64,000 nucleotides of DNA from Strix aluco. Taxonomy: Eukaryota > Chordata > Aves > Strigiformes > Strigidae. The notes under the pieces were generated by a model that had not been told where the DNA came from, did not search any database, and worked only from the letters and a program-made list of their open reading frames with translations. The stretch is taken from contig NC_133940.1 of the NCBI RefSeq assembly GCF_031877795.1, positions 7,007,985 through 7,071,984 of the forward strand, given 5' to 3'. The translations under genes were made by a program, and so were the position numbers. Positions 10,393 to 22,400 of this stretch are shown in pieces. Positions within the stretch are counted from its first letter, which is position 1. Each line of letters starts with the position of its first letter.

Positions 10393-13300
10393 AACTCTAG
10401 AAGGTTATTCCTACAAAAGAACACAGAGAAGGTCATTTAATCTAAATGCAGTGGTATTTTTCCCAGTGTATATATTCATTTAAGAAAGACACATTGTCCT
10501 TTTGTTTAAATTATTAAGATTGTATTTTCAAGAGAAGAAGAAGGCAGAAGATGGAGATGCTTGGAGGAGAAGATTTCTGAGTAGAGAAAAAATGGGCATA
10601 TAATGTTAGAAAGTGTAGAATATGAGGAAAAATGTGACATATTAAAGGTCTAAGGGATTTTGATATATTGGATCAAAAAGCAAATAGAAACCAAACAAGA
10701 CGATCTTATAGTCAGCACACCAGCTTGAATAGGTGCAAACCAAATTAAGGAAAGGCAGGAGATGATAAGGAACTGCGAACATTTAAAAATGAAGGATCTG
10801 GTTGAGCAATTCTTCAGCTAAGATTATGAGAATGGAAAGTAGAGCAGAAAGAGCTGAGGGCATTGCCAAAAGGTACTGGTTTAAAGCTGGTAAAAGTCAA
10901 AGGGTTTGGGAACATTTCAAGTTACTGCACACTATGCTTCCAAGTAGAAAGGGTCTAGTGGTTAGAAAAGGAATTCACAGGCCTGTATATTAGTTCTGCC
11001 TTTTTCACTGGCTCACAGCATGACCGTAGGCAAATTGTTTCTTAGATCAACAGCCATGTGTCTCAGCATCTCTCCATGTGTGTTGCCTAAATGGGATTTT
11101 CCTTAATTCTTGTAAAGATTCTTGGTGTAAAATGTTATTATGTATTTAGGACTCTGTCTGGAAAAGAACAGCAAGTCTTGTTTTTTGTGTGTTGATTTTC
11201 ATATCCATTAACTCCTTTGTTTCATTCACTTGTTTATTGCTTTTTCAACATTTTTCCAACACCCAGCTAAGTCATATGTACTACAGCATCATCTGCCACA
11301 TAAAATGATTGCTCTTAATAATCTTCAGAACTGTTAGCTTTCTTTTTCTTTCCTCCCCTCCCTCCACCCAGATTCATTGCTGCTTCTTCTAAATTGCAGT
11401 CATTCTTTGTGCAACTGTCCCATCTTTCTTAGAAAATCTGTCTTCAGGCCAGTACAAGTTTTATTTGTCATTCATTTCTGGATATTAATCATTCCATTAA
11501 TGTTGCAGATCTTAATGGTGGGTGCAGACATGATGTTAATGTATCCTGTAACTTTTTTATGATGGGAGAACATTTACAGTGATAAAATATTCCTAGAGGG
11601 AACATTTGAAAAGAAGTTAAAACAGTAAATTAAATTATAAAAAATTCCAAACATATTAAAAACATAATTTGCTTGTTAAGTACGGCGACATTTGTGTTAT
11701 TCTACTTTAAGATCTTTTTTCTTTTAAGACTTTACACCCTTTAAGGTACATGGAAGGAAATTGCTCACTATTGAGAATTTCCACACAGCAAACATTTTTT
11801 TAGCCCATATTTGGAATTCTCTCATGTTTCAGTGAAGCTGGTGAGAAGACTACAAATCACCTGTATGCAGAGAGCAGCAAAAAAGGGACTCAGGAAGGGC
11901 ACACCTGCCTTCCACTGAAAATTTTCCGCTGATTTATTCACAGATAGAGGAGAAATACTTCAAACATGTCTAAGTCCTAGAAAGACCTTGTCAGTTCTGT
12001 GATCTATCAGTGTCCTCCCAAAAATGATGAAAATCATCATGTGCAAGACTCTTATATTTACATGCAAGAAGCCACCTAAAATATGACAGATATAACTTTA
12101 TTACAGTCATTTGCCTTATGTGATGAATCGAATTCCCTTTTACTTCCAATTCTCATCTTTTGTCCTTTCTGAACTTCAGTCAACAAAACTCTCAGTTGCT
12201 TCCCAGAACATATTTCTCAGATTTCTGTTTATATTTTCTTCTATTTTCCCCTCCTCTTCTCTTTCTGTTTTAGAGACTAACTGACATAACTGGATGCTGT
12301 GAACTTACATTTCTACTGTGTTTCTTCTTATAATAATAGCATTGGCTAGGATTGGGCAGGCATGGTAAAAAACAAGAGAGATGTACAGAGGGGGAAAGAC
12401 CTGGGTTCATACTCCCTGGGTACCCTGGGACAAACCACTGAATATCTTTGAGTGTGGTAAATTAGGAATTTGTTTTATGTCACACCTCGAATCACTGAGC
12501 AAATATCTGTGAGGAAGATATTTGGACACCTGTATGTCTGCTACTATTAACATAAATACCTCTTTAAAAGAGGATGAGCTCATCTGCCCTGTGAAATTGG
12601 CTCTATTGCTCTGATTTTCTCAACCTAATATTTTTATTTTTAATGCAAAATTATTTTGTTTTGTTTTATTTTCCCCTTCTGACAGCTTTGTCTCAAAATT
12701 AAGAAAAGATATGCCATCATCTCTTTGTCATTTTTTTCTTGTAATGCCTGTAGTATGTAACTGCAATTTATTGAAAAAAACTAATTTTATTTTCTTTTTT
12801 TCCCCTTACTTGGTTTGTAATTTCCTTAGTTATGTTGTGGAGTCAGTTCAGTATTCAGCAACTAAGGTAAATGCATGTGACAAGCGTGTTTTATGACAAT
12901 TTGGGCAAAGTTTCAACATCAGGATTGTATACAATATTTCACATTTTTGTTTAGTACGGCAGGGCTGAAATATTCTCCAGAGTGACTTGCAGTTGTTTGT
13001 TGTTTGTTTTCAGATAGACATGAACACCACCAGATAAACAGGGAAAAAATGAACTCGCCTTAGTTCAGATGTCTGAGTATCTTGAACTGAATCCTGTGGG
13101 TTTGAGATGCTTTATTTTATTTTTAATAGTACATTCAAGGGAAGGATAACATGTATTTTTAGATGCTTTTGGAGCTTCCAAATTCACAAGAGAGTATATT
13201 TCCCCCCTCGTTGCTTCTACATATAAACTCTGATTAATGCAGATGTGAGTTATGCATTAGCATCAAGGGGAGAATTTTATGCCAGCTGCTGAGCCGCAGC

Positions 13301-15539
13301 AAGCCTGAGTGGGTGGTGAGGAGAGAATAAACAGTGACTTTCCAGTGGGAGTTTGAAAAGGCTGATGAGGAGTCTGTCTAGAGAAAGACATCTCATCTGT
13401 TTTGCTGTATTCAGACTCGTAGACTAGACGCCTAAAATAATACACATCAACAGAAGGATCCAGTGCTGCCCTTATCTGCCATAAGGCAGCTACACATTGA
13501 TTTTTGTTTGTAGGTAGGAGAATTCTAGAGATTTAAAATGAATGCAAATCAGTATGCAGTCTGGAAGAATGAGTAAAGTAACTGCAAGAGCCACTGAAGT
13601 CAAAGAGAAACAAGAGAAAATACTTTGGTCAGAGAGGTCAGTGTTTGAGACTTGGAGGGCAAATGGGGGCTGAAAATGTAGTGCAGAAATATTTGGAAAT
13701 GTGTGTTTTCATTGTCAGGAAGACTTATTTGAAATTCTTCCTTACTTTTTTCCACTTTTTTTCCCCCACTATTTGGAACTTTCTGAAAGCGTGAAATGGC
13801 TGTGCAAACTTTCTAGAAGTGACTTCAATAACTTCTTCCTTCAATACATTTCTCTATGCTTTTAATCAGCTCTAATGCATAGCAACAGCTACTGTGAGCA
13901 AGTGCATAGCAATGGGGGACTAAGGAGTGTGAGATACAGCAGAAAAAAAAGGAAAAAGAAAGCAAATTTTAAGAAAGACAAAAAAGAGAGTATTCAGAAA
14001 CCTAACTGATTACACATGTAAAAGTTTTACATTTGATTAACGGTAGATGAGGGCTCAGTTTTCATAGAAACATGGAAATTCCTGGCTCGTAAAGTCTAAT
14101 TCTCTGCTACTGGAAGAAACTGGCTTGCTTATATGTTCCTCGAGCTTCACTGTGTAGTGAATAATTCATCCGGTAGCTATACCAAGAAAGTATCCTTCTG
14201 GACCATCATGACTGAACTTATTTATCCACCCAGCATCTGGGGTGAGACCACTAGTGAATACAACCTTTTCTGCTGCCCATCGCCTTCCAGTGGACACAAA
14301 TGCTGGCATAGTGGCCAGGAGCTAGCTGCTCATGGAGGCAGAGTTGGCAAGGAAGGAGATAGGCTTAAACCTAGGATGTCATCCATGCTTCAGGTTATAC
14401 TTGTGGGTGCACCTGGAGGCATATAGAGAGACAAAAAGGTGTCCCTGTACCTAGATATCCCTTGGAGAGGACCTTTGTAAAACCCTGCAAGAATTAATAT
14501 AGTCATAACCCAAGATGTAGATTTTAATCTGAGGAGTTTGCAGTACAGCCAAGAGTCTTCCTAAAACCAACAGCTGGCATATACCTTTTAACATTATTAA
14601 CAGGGTTTTAACATCCAAACCTTAGGTGATATTTTGATAGGAAAACAGAAAATAAAATAATTGTTCTTTTTAACATTAAACAGTATTCTTCACCAGCACC
14701 TCAATTCAATTAAAGAGGGAAAAAGTCAACGTCATTTTCAGACAGGAAAGCCAAGGCCCAGAAAAATGAAATAGCTTGTCCTAGTTTGTGCAGAAATATG
14801 AGTGATCCCTAGTGATCATTAAGAAGAATCCAGCCTGTTCTTGGCTAATGAGGACAAAATATAAGATGTTCTGGATGTGGCTGAGACAAGATGAGACACA
14901 CTTTGTGAAAGTGAAAATTTTTCTAGATATTATACCATGTTCCTTCCATTCAGTGGTGTGACAGAACAAAGGCAAGAAAAGATGTTCTTGATTTGGGGAT
15001 ATTAGTTAAATTAGGACTGTGCATTGCTTTCAATAATTAACGATTGGGGTATATTAGAAAAAAGTGCAGTCACTTTACCATCAACCTAATCTAACCGTTC
15101 AAAGTTAAGGTCATGCACCAGTCCAGACTGATTTATTGTAAGTTTGTTTAATTAATGTGGAGCTTTTTTTTTTTTTTTTTCCCAAATATTTCAGTGTCCT
15201 CCATATCTGAACTTGGTGGAATTAGTAGAGGAGTCTATCAAGTTGTGACTTTACTAATGTAATTTGATGGCTCAACATCTCACTGTGCCTAGTTTTCACT
15301 ATTTGTTCTGCTTCAAGATTTGACATGATCAGTCAGATCTGAAAATTATAATTATGCAGTGTAGAAATAGACTTCAAGATTTTGAGTCCCCACAGAAAAA
15401 GCCAGTGGGTATGTAATTAAGAATGAGAAAAAAGGTCGACCTACTTTTTCCGTTTAGTCTAAACTTCTGATTGTTCTATCTTTATTCCTTTCTATTGATC
15501 TATTTATCTGCCTATCATCTAGTCTGTCACTAATAATCT
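10393..15539. other. Non-coding, nothing recognised apart from a T tract
   Basis: This is AT-rich sequence with no recognisable gene or repeat family. It has a 17-base T run at 15164-15180 and several purine-rich stretches, for example 13,940-13,985. Short frames lack motifs and splice context. Confidence 0.55.
15164..15180. repeat. Poly-T tract (17 T)
   Basis: This is an uninterrupted run of 17 T with no recognisable retrocopy on either side. Confidence 0.85.
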
Positions 15540-15740
15540 TGACCTTATTTTGCACTGATTGATCATTTAAACTAATTTCCAGCCTGAATGCTGGTAATTT
15601 AATAATGTGAGCCAATTAGGAGTTAAATAGAATCAATAAGCCATTCTGTGACATCAGTGAGAGAAACATTGAAGTACCACTGTCTCATTATCGCTTCCAG
15701 CATTTTATATTAATATTTTTAGAGAAGAAGTCAACCAGGG
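15540..15740. promoter_or_regulatory. Candidate conserved non-coding element
   Basis: This is a repeat-free, AT-rich stretch with many TAAT/ATTA homeodomain cores and TGATCA or CCAATTAGG-type words, and no open frame. It resembles vertebrate conserved enhancers in texture only. Conservation cannot be seen from one genome, so the call is speculative. Confidence 0.15.
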
Positions 15741-17779
15741 ATACTACTGAAACACGTTGTTACATTTTAGCTATCAAATTTTTCCAACTTCAAATAATAA
15801 AAGCCAGAAAAGGCTGATATTTGTTCAACCTCAGCAGGCACTCTTTGTCTAATCAACAGCTGGTATGGGAAAAGATGTGTTTGACTTCTCACTCCCACTT
15901 TCATCATATCTGTAATCCTTTTTTCCAGCTGTTCTACCCTTCACATCTATTTTGGTAGTAAAAAAAGAGCCTGATATCTTCTTAGCCAACCGTCCCACAA
16001 CTCAGATCAGTGTAATTCATGGAGAAATCACCATTTTGCTGAGAGGTTGGAATGTTTACCCCAGAGAAAATTTGGAAAAGCAACATTTCTGATACTGGAA
16101 ATATCAGAGAAGGGATTGTTTGGAAGAGAGTAAAATGGATGATTCATAATAAATGCACATAATCACATACTTCCTCCAACTGAGGTGTGGTTATTATCAT
16201 GGTTTCATCTCACAGGTACGTACAAATATTGGATTCATTAAGAAACCAAATGGAGCTGACACTGTAGTCATGTGCCTTCAGATAGCTCACTTGCCTTCAT
16301 AAGATTTTGGCTTTCAAAGGACAAGTGTTGGTTACTCCACCTTTTGTGCAACACCTTTTGCCAATCTCTGGTTCCTCCAGCAAGACCAAAAGCAAACCAA
16401 ATACCCAGAAAACAAGATTGTGAGGAATGTTTGGGGATATTTGTAAGAATGTCCTCCTAAGCCTGGATTGTATCATGGGGAAAAGGATGGTGGCAGTTTC
16501 TTGCAAAGACATCCATTCCTCTTCCTTACTGAACACCTCTGTGGAAAAGCTATTTTCTTGTGTATTCCCTGTGTAGCTAAATGAGTAAATACATATACAA
16601 CAATATATGAAAACCTAGCAGAATCTGAGATGTCTTACATTTTCTCATACAATTTTTATCTCCCTTTTATTCCTAGATTAAAAGTCTCTTTGGTCTATCC
16701 ATTGCTTGCGTTAGATGAATTATAACTATGATTTCCCACAGGCTTGAGTACAATTTGCCGTTTCTGCCTCTGGATGGTGACAGACACATTCTGCTAGGCC
16801 AAGAGCTGGACCATATGTAAGTGTTAATAGTATGCATTAACACTGTTTTAAGCTTCTTGTTTACTCTCCTGTAAGCTCTATAAGATGTTGCTCTTTTCTT
16901 TTGGAGTTTATTTTGCTTCATTTTATTGCCTTCCTGATAAAACAGTCCTAGCAAGAAAACACAGATTATTATGGTTTTAGACATAAGCTTCTGTGAAGGT
17001 GCTAGATATCATCCATGTGCCATTGAGCAGCCAATATAATCCTTCCTCTAACATCTTTGTAATTCTTTGTAATCCTCTCCCTAAATTCTACTTTTCCAGC
17101 TGGACGGACAGTGTAGTGGTACTGGCTTGCCCCTCACCAGGTTCTGATTTAGGGTTGTTAGCTCTATTCTGCAGATGTCCCTTCTCTGTGCCAGAACGGA
17201 TTAGCTCTACTGGCTGCTATGTAAATCCAGATGTTTGCCACATGAATATTTCTTAGTCTATCTGAAAGCCCATGACACAGAAGGTGAAGGATACTACATG
17301 CCAAGTAACAGCCTACTGGAATCCTGCTTGCCAGTTACTTCATTTTGGTGGAGGAAGGTAATGTGCAGCAGCCACACCCACAGATATTTGCACATCAGTG
17401 CTCACATCAGTGTCTGCACGACACAGTCACCTCCCGACTTGCGCTCTCCTACCCTGGATCTTTTCTGAGTTTCAGCTGTCTGAATTGTGAATGGGATGAA
17501 CAGAATAAGCAAGAGGCACAGCAGTGGCACAGCAGTCTGAGCCAAAGTAATACATGCCTTTCCCCCCACCTCAGAAAACCCAAAACCACCAACCCTCCCA
17601 ACAGCAAGCAATCAAGGCAACATTTTAACAGGCATCTGCAGTCAAAAAGGCAAAACCAGCACTGGACTACAGGAGAGGATGAGAGAGAAGAATACAGGGA
17701 TATTACATGCTGTTACAGAACCAGATGACACGTCCTCATTTTAGATTATAGGCACACAGTATTTTTTTAAATCTGCTGT

Positions 17780-17794
17780 AAAAAAAAAAAAAAA
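17780..17794. repeat. Poly-A tract (15 A)
   Basis: This is an uninterrupted run of 15 A. No LINE, SINE or gene-like sequence was recognised immediately upstream, so a retrocopy tail is not supported. Confidence 0.85.
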
Positions 17795-18789
17795 GTAAGT
17801 TGTATCAGGGGGCAATATTGATATGTTAGCGGAGGAGTGGAAAGAATCTCCAGAAAAGTAGTATAGGATGACTGGGAGGTTTTGGTCTGGTAATAAAACT
17901 ATATGAGAATGCCATTAAGACTAACAGCATGGTCCATCTGTCCTCCTCCTTTCCTAGTTCAATGACAAGGAAGAGAGCTTTCTAAACAAAACGGGAAAAT
18001 TCTTCTCCCTCCCTCCTCCATCTGTGCAGCTTATAAATACCCAGTTGCAGAGTATCTGGGAAAATAGCCTAATTTTTTCACAAGTGTTGTCATTCATGTG
18101 CCAGAACCACATGGACTTACTATGACCAAACTAAGATCTTCTAGCTCTCATGTTAGGGGGATAGGTGGGATACAGTTTGGTCTAGAGGAAATTAGACAGT
18201 ACACAGCAGTGTTTGACACTCTTCCTAAAGGTTCTGGATTGATAGCTGTACATTATTCATCCATTGTGAAAACTAAGGTGTCCTAAGGTATTGCCACACA
18301 GACTTTGGAGAAAATAATAATCATCATCATCCTGATTGATGAATAAGCTCATTGGCAAGAAATGGTGACATCAAGGAGATCTGCTATTGAAGAGACAAAT
18401 TTTCACGAGAAAACCTTTCAAATGAATTACATCTCTCATTTCCTCTATGCACACTTTTGCCTTCCTACGGTCTCTTGAACCACAGAATGGTCAGTATTCA
18501 CTGTTTGAGGGAAAAACCCCAGTAAGCCACAGTTTTCTGAGACTGTTTTATAGTCAGCTGAGTTTACATACACACACATGAAAAATTTGTTTTATATTTC
18601 TTATAGCATTCTCTAATAGTCAACCATCCTGCAAAGCATCCCACATTCAGACTCAAAGCAAGAAAAGAGGTTAGAGAGCAGAAAAGGGGGATGGAAACAA
18701 AGGTTGTGGAGGGAATACAAATTCTAAAGATGGAAAACTTGGAAACATATAATGAAAGAGTAATAGTAAGTAGTTCTCCTTGCATACGA

Positions 18790-18827
18790 GAATGAGAAAA
18801 GGGAAAAGGGAATGAGAAAAGGGAAAG
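18790..18827. repeat. 20-bp tandem duplication, purine-only
   Basis: GAATGAGAAAAGGGAAA occurs at 18790 and again at 18810, giving about two copies of a 20-bp purine unit. Confidence 0.75.
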
Positions 18828-18980
18828 TGGAATCTTTACACATGTTGCAAAGATACACCACTTTTCCCTTTGTTGGTTTTTGGGGGTTTTATTTGGTTTT
18901 GGTTTGGGTTAGTTTTCTTTTTTCTTTTTAACATGGAGCAAAAAACCCTCTAAATTAAAGTAATATTTAATTATGGGGAG

Positions 18981-19003
18981 TTTGCTTGTTTGTTTGTTTG
19001 TTT
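18981..19003. repeat. (TTTG)n microsatellite
   Basis: This is a short tetranucleotide run of TTTG or TTGT units with one interruption near its start. Confidence 0.85.
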
Positions 19004-19420
19004 ATTAATCACGATCTATTTCACAAATTGAAAATCAATGCAGCTTAAATTAAGCCCTCCATTTGCAGATCTATAATCTATATATCTTTACTTTTTGTTT
19101 GGCTCTAAAAGCTAGATCAATGGAATAGATTTTGTTTCAGAGCAAATGAGGGTTGTTCATTTCCCTTCCTCCCGAATCAGTTGTTATTTTAATTTCTTTT
19201 TCATGTAAGCTCTTTTTGCATTATTTCTAAACGTTGCTGTGAATAGATTTGCAAAAAGTGAAATAAAGTATCTGGAGACTCCATTAATGGAGTCCATTCA
19301 TTAATGATAAAAAGCATTGGATTAAGACTCTTACATCAGTGGAGTTTCCTAATAATATTCACGATTTCTTCCAAATATTCCTTTTTTAAAATTTCTTTTG
19401 GTCCAGAATTTATGTTTATA
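19004..19420. promoter_or_regulatory. Candidate conserved non-coding element with homeodomain-type palindromes
   Basis: This AT-rich, repeat-free stretch contains a perfect 18-bp palindrome GACTCCATTAATGGAGTC (19277-19294). Four bases later comes a 10-bp palindrome TCATTAATGA (19298-19307). Both centre on ATTAAT, built from overlapping homeodomain TAAT cores in opposite orientation. No frame or transcript feature is seen. The regulatory reading is inference; sequence alone shows only the palindromes. Confidence 0.25.
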
Positions 19421-22400
19421 TTAAAAAAAATCCTTTGATTTAATTTCATTTTGTTACTGTTCCATAATTCTCCTTTTGTCCTTCATTTTGAAGTTTAGTT
19501 TTCTCTACATTAAACTTAAAAAAAACCCACATTTATTTAACTGCCAGCTCTCCAGAGATTAGAGACTAAATTGCCTTGGAAACTAGAAGTTTATGTAAGG
19601 ATAATGGATTTCTGTTATTTGACAACTCAGCAATCTAATTATATAGTGACAGATATAGTTCTGATTACATCTAAATTTATGATTGGTTAAAATTTCATTT
19701 TACAAGAATGGATTAATGATTAAATATCAAATTATCTGTAGATTTTTGTATTTTGATATGTTCATCATTCCATAGATACAGATAATAAAATGAAAATCAT
19801 TGCAAGAACTTGTTTAAAAATTAACAGAAAATTACATATTGAAAACCAATCTTGAATTTTGCATGGGACATGTTTAAACTGGGTTATAAAATATTACACA
19901 TTTAATCTCTCAGAGAAAAAGCTCCTGGTGGTTATACCCAGGTTATTCAAAGATGATATAAAAACATTTGGAGTACCTATGTCAACTAAAAGGATAATAT
20001 AACTCCTCCACACAGCATGGGCACGATCATCAGTATGAGCTTTGTATAGAAATTCAGCTGTTCTCCATCCATTGAGTCAGTGCTTTGTGGAGGATGTATA
20101 AGACTTCCCCAGGCTGTACGAGCTGGGCTGCAGCGTGCTGAGGGGTATCAGTGGTGCATCTAAGAAATCCATTTTCTCTCCTGCAAAGTCAAAGCACTCC
20201 TGCCTTGATAGGTGCTGTGAGGAGGAACAAGCTGGGCTGGTTTCACACTGCAACGATGCAATTCCTTCATGATAACCAGAGAAAGAAGCAATACGACTGA
20301 TAAGTTAGCAAACTAAGCTGGGAACCTTGGGGGGAAAAAAGAGCAAAAATGGTTCTGTTTAATATACAAGGATACAAATAGGCACTTCCTAGACCACCTT
20401 TTGGATTTTTGTATTTTCAGTGTCCTGTATGATCTTATCTGATTTGACCAAGCCATGAGTTCCTTTTAAAGGAAAACCTGTGATTAAAGGTGCAGCTTGT
20501 ACCCAGGTTTGATGATGGCTTTACATTTTTAAATTTTTCCACCGCAATGCCACAATTTTAAAGTTTATTGGCTCTGCCAGGGCCCACTTTCCCCAAGATG
20601 GAGCGATTACCAAAAATATTTGTGCAGTGATAATCCTTCTAGATTTATGCTCTCAACATGCAGTTCACCACCTGGGTTGAGGATTAGCAAAGGATTAAAC
20701 CAAATTTCAGATAAAATTATAATGTAATGAAAAAACTGCAGTTTCTGATTTGGATATGCTTTCCTTGTTGCAGTCTATTCCTAGCAACTCTCCCTTTCCT
20801 CTTTTACAAATTTAAGTTCATGTGTTATTTTCTTCTGTTTTCTATGTTTCGATACAGTACTATTAATGTTGTAAGTTTTGATTAAAAGGTGAGTAGTTTG
20901 TGCAAGAGAAAATATCTTGGAAAGTATCACTAATTCACACAGCTTGCACACTACTGGAGTCCTTCCCAATATCAATTCTATCTACTTCTTTCTCATAAAT
21001 ATTCACAGAAAACACTCCTTAGCTTTAAAACCTGACCCCAAGATCCATCAGCCTTACTGTCTCACTAATGCTATTGGACCAGGATTTTTATCTTTGTAAT
21101 CCTGAAGAGCACTGCCATGGTAATGCTGGTTTCTAAATGGTAAGAGGCAGTCATCTATTGAAATGAACACCAGAATAAGTATTTTTTACATTCCTTCATA
21201 GATCAGAGACCTGAGGGTGTTTTGCTCAAACTTTCCCCAAAATGTTACCTTTTAACAGAAAGGAGCATTGATCATTTTGAAATAAAGGAGATGTGGTTTA
21301 GAAAATCTTGAGCAGGGACCTCCAAATTTTGTTCACAAATGGATGCTTAAAAATGAGAAATCAGGTTAGGAGTGCTATATAACAAAATTCATCTTCAAGG
21401 CAATGCCTAAATTAATTGCAATGTCTCAAACAAAGCCTTTCTTTGCAAGTCTTCTACAAATTCTTTGCAGGTTGTGTGTGACCTTTGGGAGCATCTGGGA
21501 AGCTCTGGCTCAGAGCCATGGAAACAAAGGTAACTGATATTATTTGGTTTTGTTATACTGCCTATTGTTTTCAATGAAGTTGAAGATGTGGCAATAGCAT
21601 AGACAAGAAAAAGAAAAGCTCTTAAAAATTCGCTTGTCAGTACACTTTTCTTGGTTAAAATTCACAATGGCAAATGATGTGGAAGAACTTAGATGCACTG
21701 TCAGATAAAGCTGACATGGACTGTCTACATGCCAGCTGGAATGGAAATTAGACACTTTTTGATCGCTGTCAGCAGAGGAAACCTCTGTTTTTCCATTACT
21801 CAGTTTATGTCTTATTTGGGGTATTTCATCCATTTATCACTTGGTGGTTATATAGAGAGCATTAATGAAGAAATACACCAGCTATCAAGGTAGTGTGCCA
21901 AAAATAGAAGTCTGAACTCAGCTGCAGCCTTCTGTCTGCCCTGCTTGCCTGACCCCTGCAAGCATGTTACTGGGAGATGGGGGATTAATCAGAAAACTGG
22001 TAATGATAAAATAAACTGTGTACAGACTCTGCAAACCCTTGCTCGTGATTCATATCTAATATTAGGTGAATTCATGAAGCCAGGATCAAGAAGGCATGAT
22101 ATGCAGTGCCAGCACTGACACACAACCTTGATTTCCATGTGAAAAAATTATAGCATAATAAAGATTATTACAGTATTATTACAGCCCAGTAAGCTTCCTC
22201 ACTTCCACTCAGGTCAGACTGATTCTAAGGAGAGAGCTCCCTGTGTGTTGTTACATCTGTGTTGTAGAAACTCCCACCATTCAGAGGAAGATTAATTTAA
22301 ATACCAAACAGTATCAGAAGGTAAAATTAAAGGGCTTAGTAAAAATCAGGAAAGCAAGCTAGACTCACTTTTTGTACTTGACTTACCCAGTTGATGTTAG

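Larger units (their letters stand above)
15741..18999. other. Non-coding with minor simple repeats
   Basis: No gene was recognised. It contains an 11-bp direct duplication at 17515-17536 (GGCACAGCAGT twice), an A tract at 17780-17794 and a 20-bp-period duplication at 18790-18827. Frames at 17235-17728 overlap on both strands and show no domain. Confidence 0.5.
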
